Assembly (NCBI GenBank): GCA_947471745.1
Contig: CANJKZ010000084.1
Span: 1,100,501 to 1,164,500 of the forward strand
Length of the DNA: 64,000 nt
Direction of reading: 5' to 3'
Origin: Closterium sp. Naga37s-1
Lineage: Eukaryota > Streptophyta > Zygnematophyceae > Desmidiales > Closteriaceae
The translations under genes and the position numbers were made by a program. Shown one piece after another: positions 63,382-64,000 of this stretch (positions within the stretch are counted from its first letter, which is position 1; the number at the start of each line of letters is the position of its first letter). Under the pieces are notes generated by a model. It worked only from the letters and a program-made list of their open reading frames with translations, did no database searches and was not told the DNA's origin.

Positions 63382-64000
63382 CGCACCCGGGTGGCAGTTC
63401 TACCACCCCACCTCGCGTCGTGTTCTGTCCTCTCAGGACGTCACGTTCGACGAGTCGGTGTCATACTACCGTCTCTTTCCCTACCGCACTGCATCTCCCC
63501 CCCCCGCGCCGCTCTTCCTTGCCCCAGGTACTCCTCCGGTAGACCCCCTCCCCCCCCCAGGGTCCTGCCCCCTCAGGTGTGTCCCAGGTAGACCCTGCCG
63601 AGCCGGTCGAGGTAGCTGTCGACTCAGGTGCTGAGTCTGGGGGTGCTGAGCCTGCGGGTGCGGGGACTGGGGGCGCTGGGTCTGAGGGTGCTGAGTCTGG
63701 GCGTGCTGAGCCTGGGGGTACTGAGCCTGGGCGTGTGGAGCCAGAGGGTGCTGTGTCTGGAGGTGCTGAGCCTGCGCGTGCTGCGTCTGGAGGTGCTCTC
63801 GGTGTCCCGCCGCGGCGGGAGCCTCTCTCTCCACAGCAGCTTCGTGAGTGGTACTCTCGACGCTGTCAGGGTGCTGTTGGAGCTCCTGGAGGTCCTACTG
63901 GGGCTTCTGGAGGTGCTGCTGGTGCAGATGCTGCTGGAGGTACTGCTGGAGGTGCTGCTGGAGCTTCTGGAGGTGCTACTGGTGCTGGTGCTGCTGGAGG
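63300..64000 (+). pseudogene. Copia-5 integrase C terminus and linker
   Basis: SRAFVRDTTADKLSS, CVFLGFPPDAPGWQFYHPTS, SQDVTFDESVSYYRLFPYR, a Pro-rich segment with a C-run shift at 63550, then GGAEPA-type acidic repeats and a Gly/Ala-rich linker. It continues beyond the window. Confidence 0.8.

Larger units (their letters stand above)
60297..64000 (+). mobile_element. Ty1/copia element (copia-5), integrase deleted, runs off window
   Basis: 5' LTR at 60297-60424 (128 bp, TGTCAAACTTATATCTGC to TTCTCTCACA). The primer site TGGTATAGAGCTAG follows, GGGCCC is at 60456-60461, and the leader at 60530-61270. Gag starts at 61515. The left flank is CGTCG; the right end is outside the window. It belongs to the same LTR subfamily as 2061-2190. 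Confidence 0.88.

Noticed and set aside
1..64000. tRNA or rRNA genes
   Set aside because: I looked for cloverleaf-type arms and conserved rRNA words and saw none that I could support. The primer sites only match the tRNA 3' end.

Overview
The window looks like nuclear DNA of a GC-rich eukaryote dominated by nested LTR retrotransposons. Host genes have GT-AG spliceosomal introns. One host gene resembles the plant chloroplast NOG1-type GTPase PDE318. The Ty1/copia and Ty3/gypsy elements use plant-style initiator-Met primer-binding sites (TGGTATnAGAGC). I infer a streptophyte green alga, perhaps Closterium-like. This rests on recognition of protein style, not on a search.

Layout. 1-13480: a jumble of truncated and inverted copia pieces, including a palindrome made from two copia 3' ends (4394-5126). 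A minus-strand copia (6984-13480) contains a clean non-autonomous LTR element (8784-10527, TSD GTCCT). 13717-14422: a broken FAS1-domain gene. 14601-29809: a minus-strand Ty3/gypsy chromovirus (TSD AATGC), itself split by a plus-strand copia (15974-23275, TSD GCAGC) and by a second non-autonomous LTR element (23999-26622, TSD GTGAC). 30013-37249: the PDE318-like GTPase gene on the minus strand, ten recognisable exons. Its introns hold five different minisatellites, a poly(A) retroposon and decayed exon copies. 37330-44350: a plus-strand copia fragment with its own solo-LTR-like insertion, a 319-bp tandem duplication and an inverted duplication. 44351-54959: a gypsy-like, mostly non-coding minus-strand element, split by a minus-strand copia (45458-52875, TSD ATACA). 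55399-57590: an intact three-exon gene for a secreted protein with two SnoaL/NTF2-like domains. 58003-60296: a pogo/Jerky-type DNA transposon gene, broken by a copia element that runs off the right end (60297-64000).

All transposon genes seen carry stops, frameshifts or deletions, so mobilisation in trans is needed. Autonomous copia and non-autonomous elements share a purine tract, a primer site and a palindromic GGGCCCACC motif just after the primer site. They also share a strongly C-rich tandem-repeat leader. These are candidate cis signals for packaging. Only the SnoaL-like gene looks whole; the GTPase gene looks functional in most exons but lacks its first exons and has a one-base phase problem in the P-loop exon.
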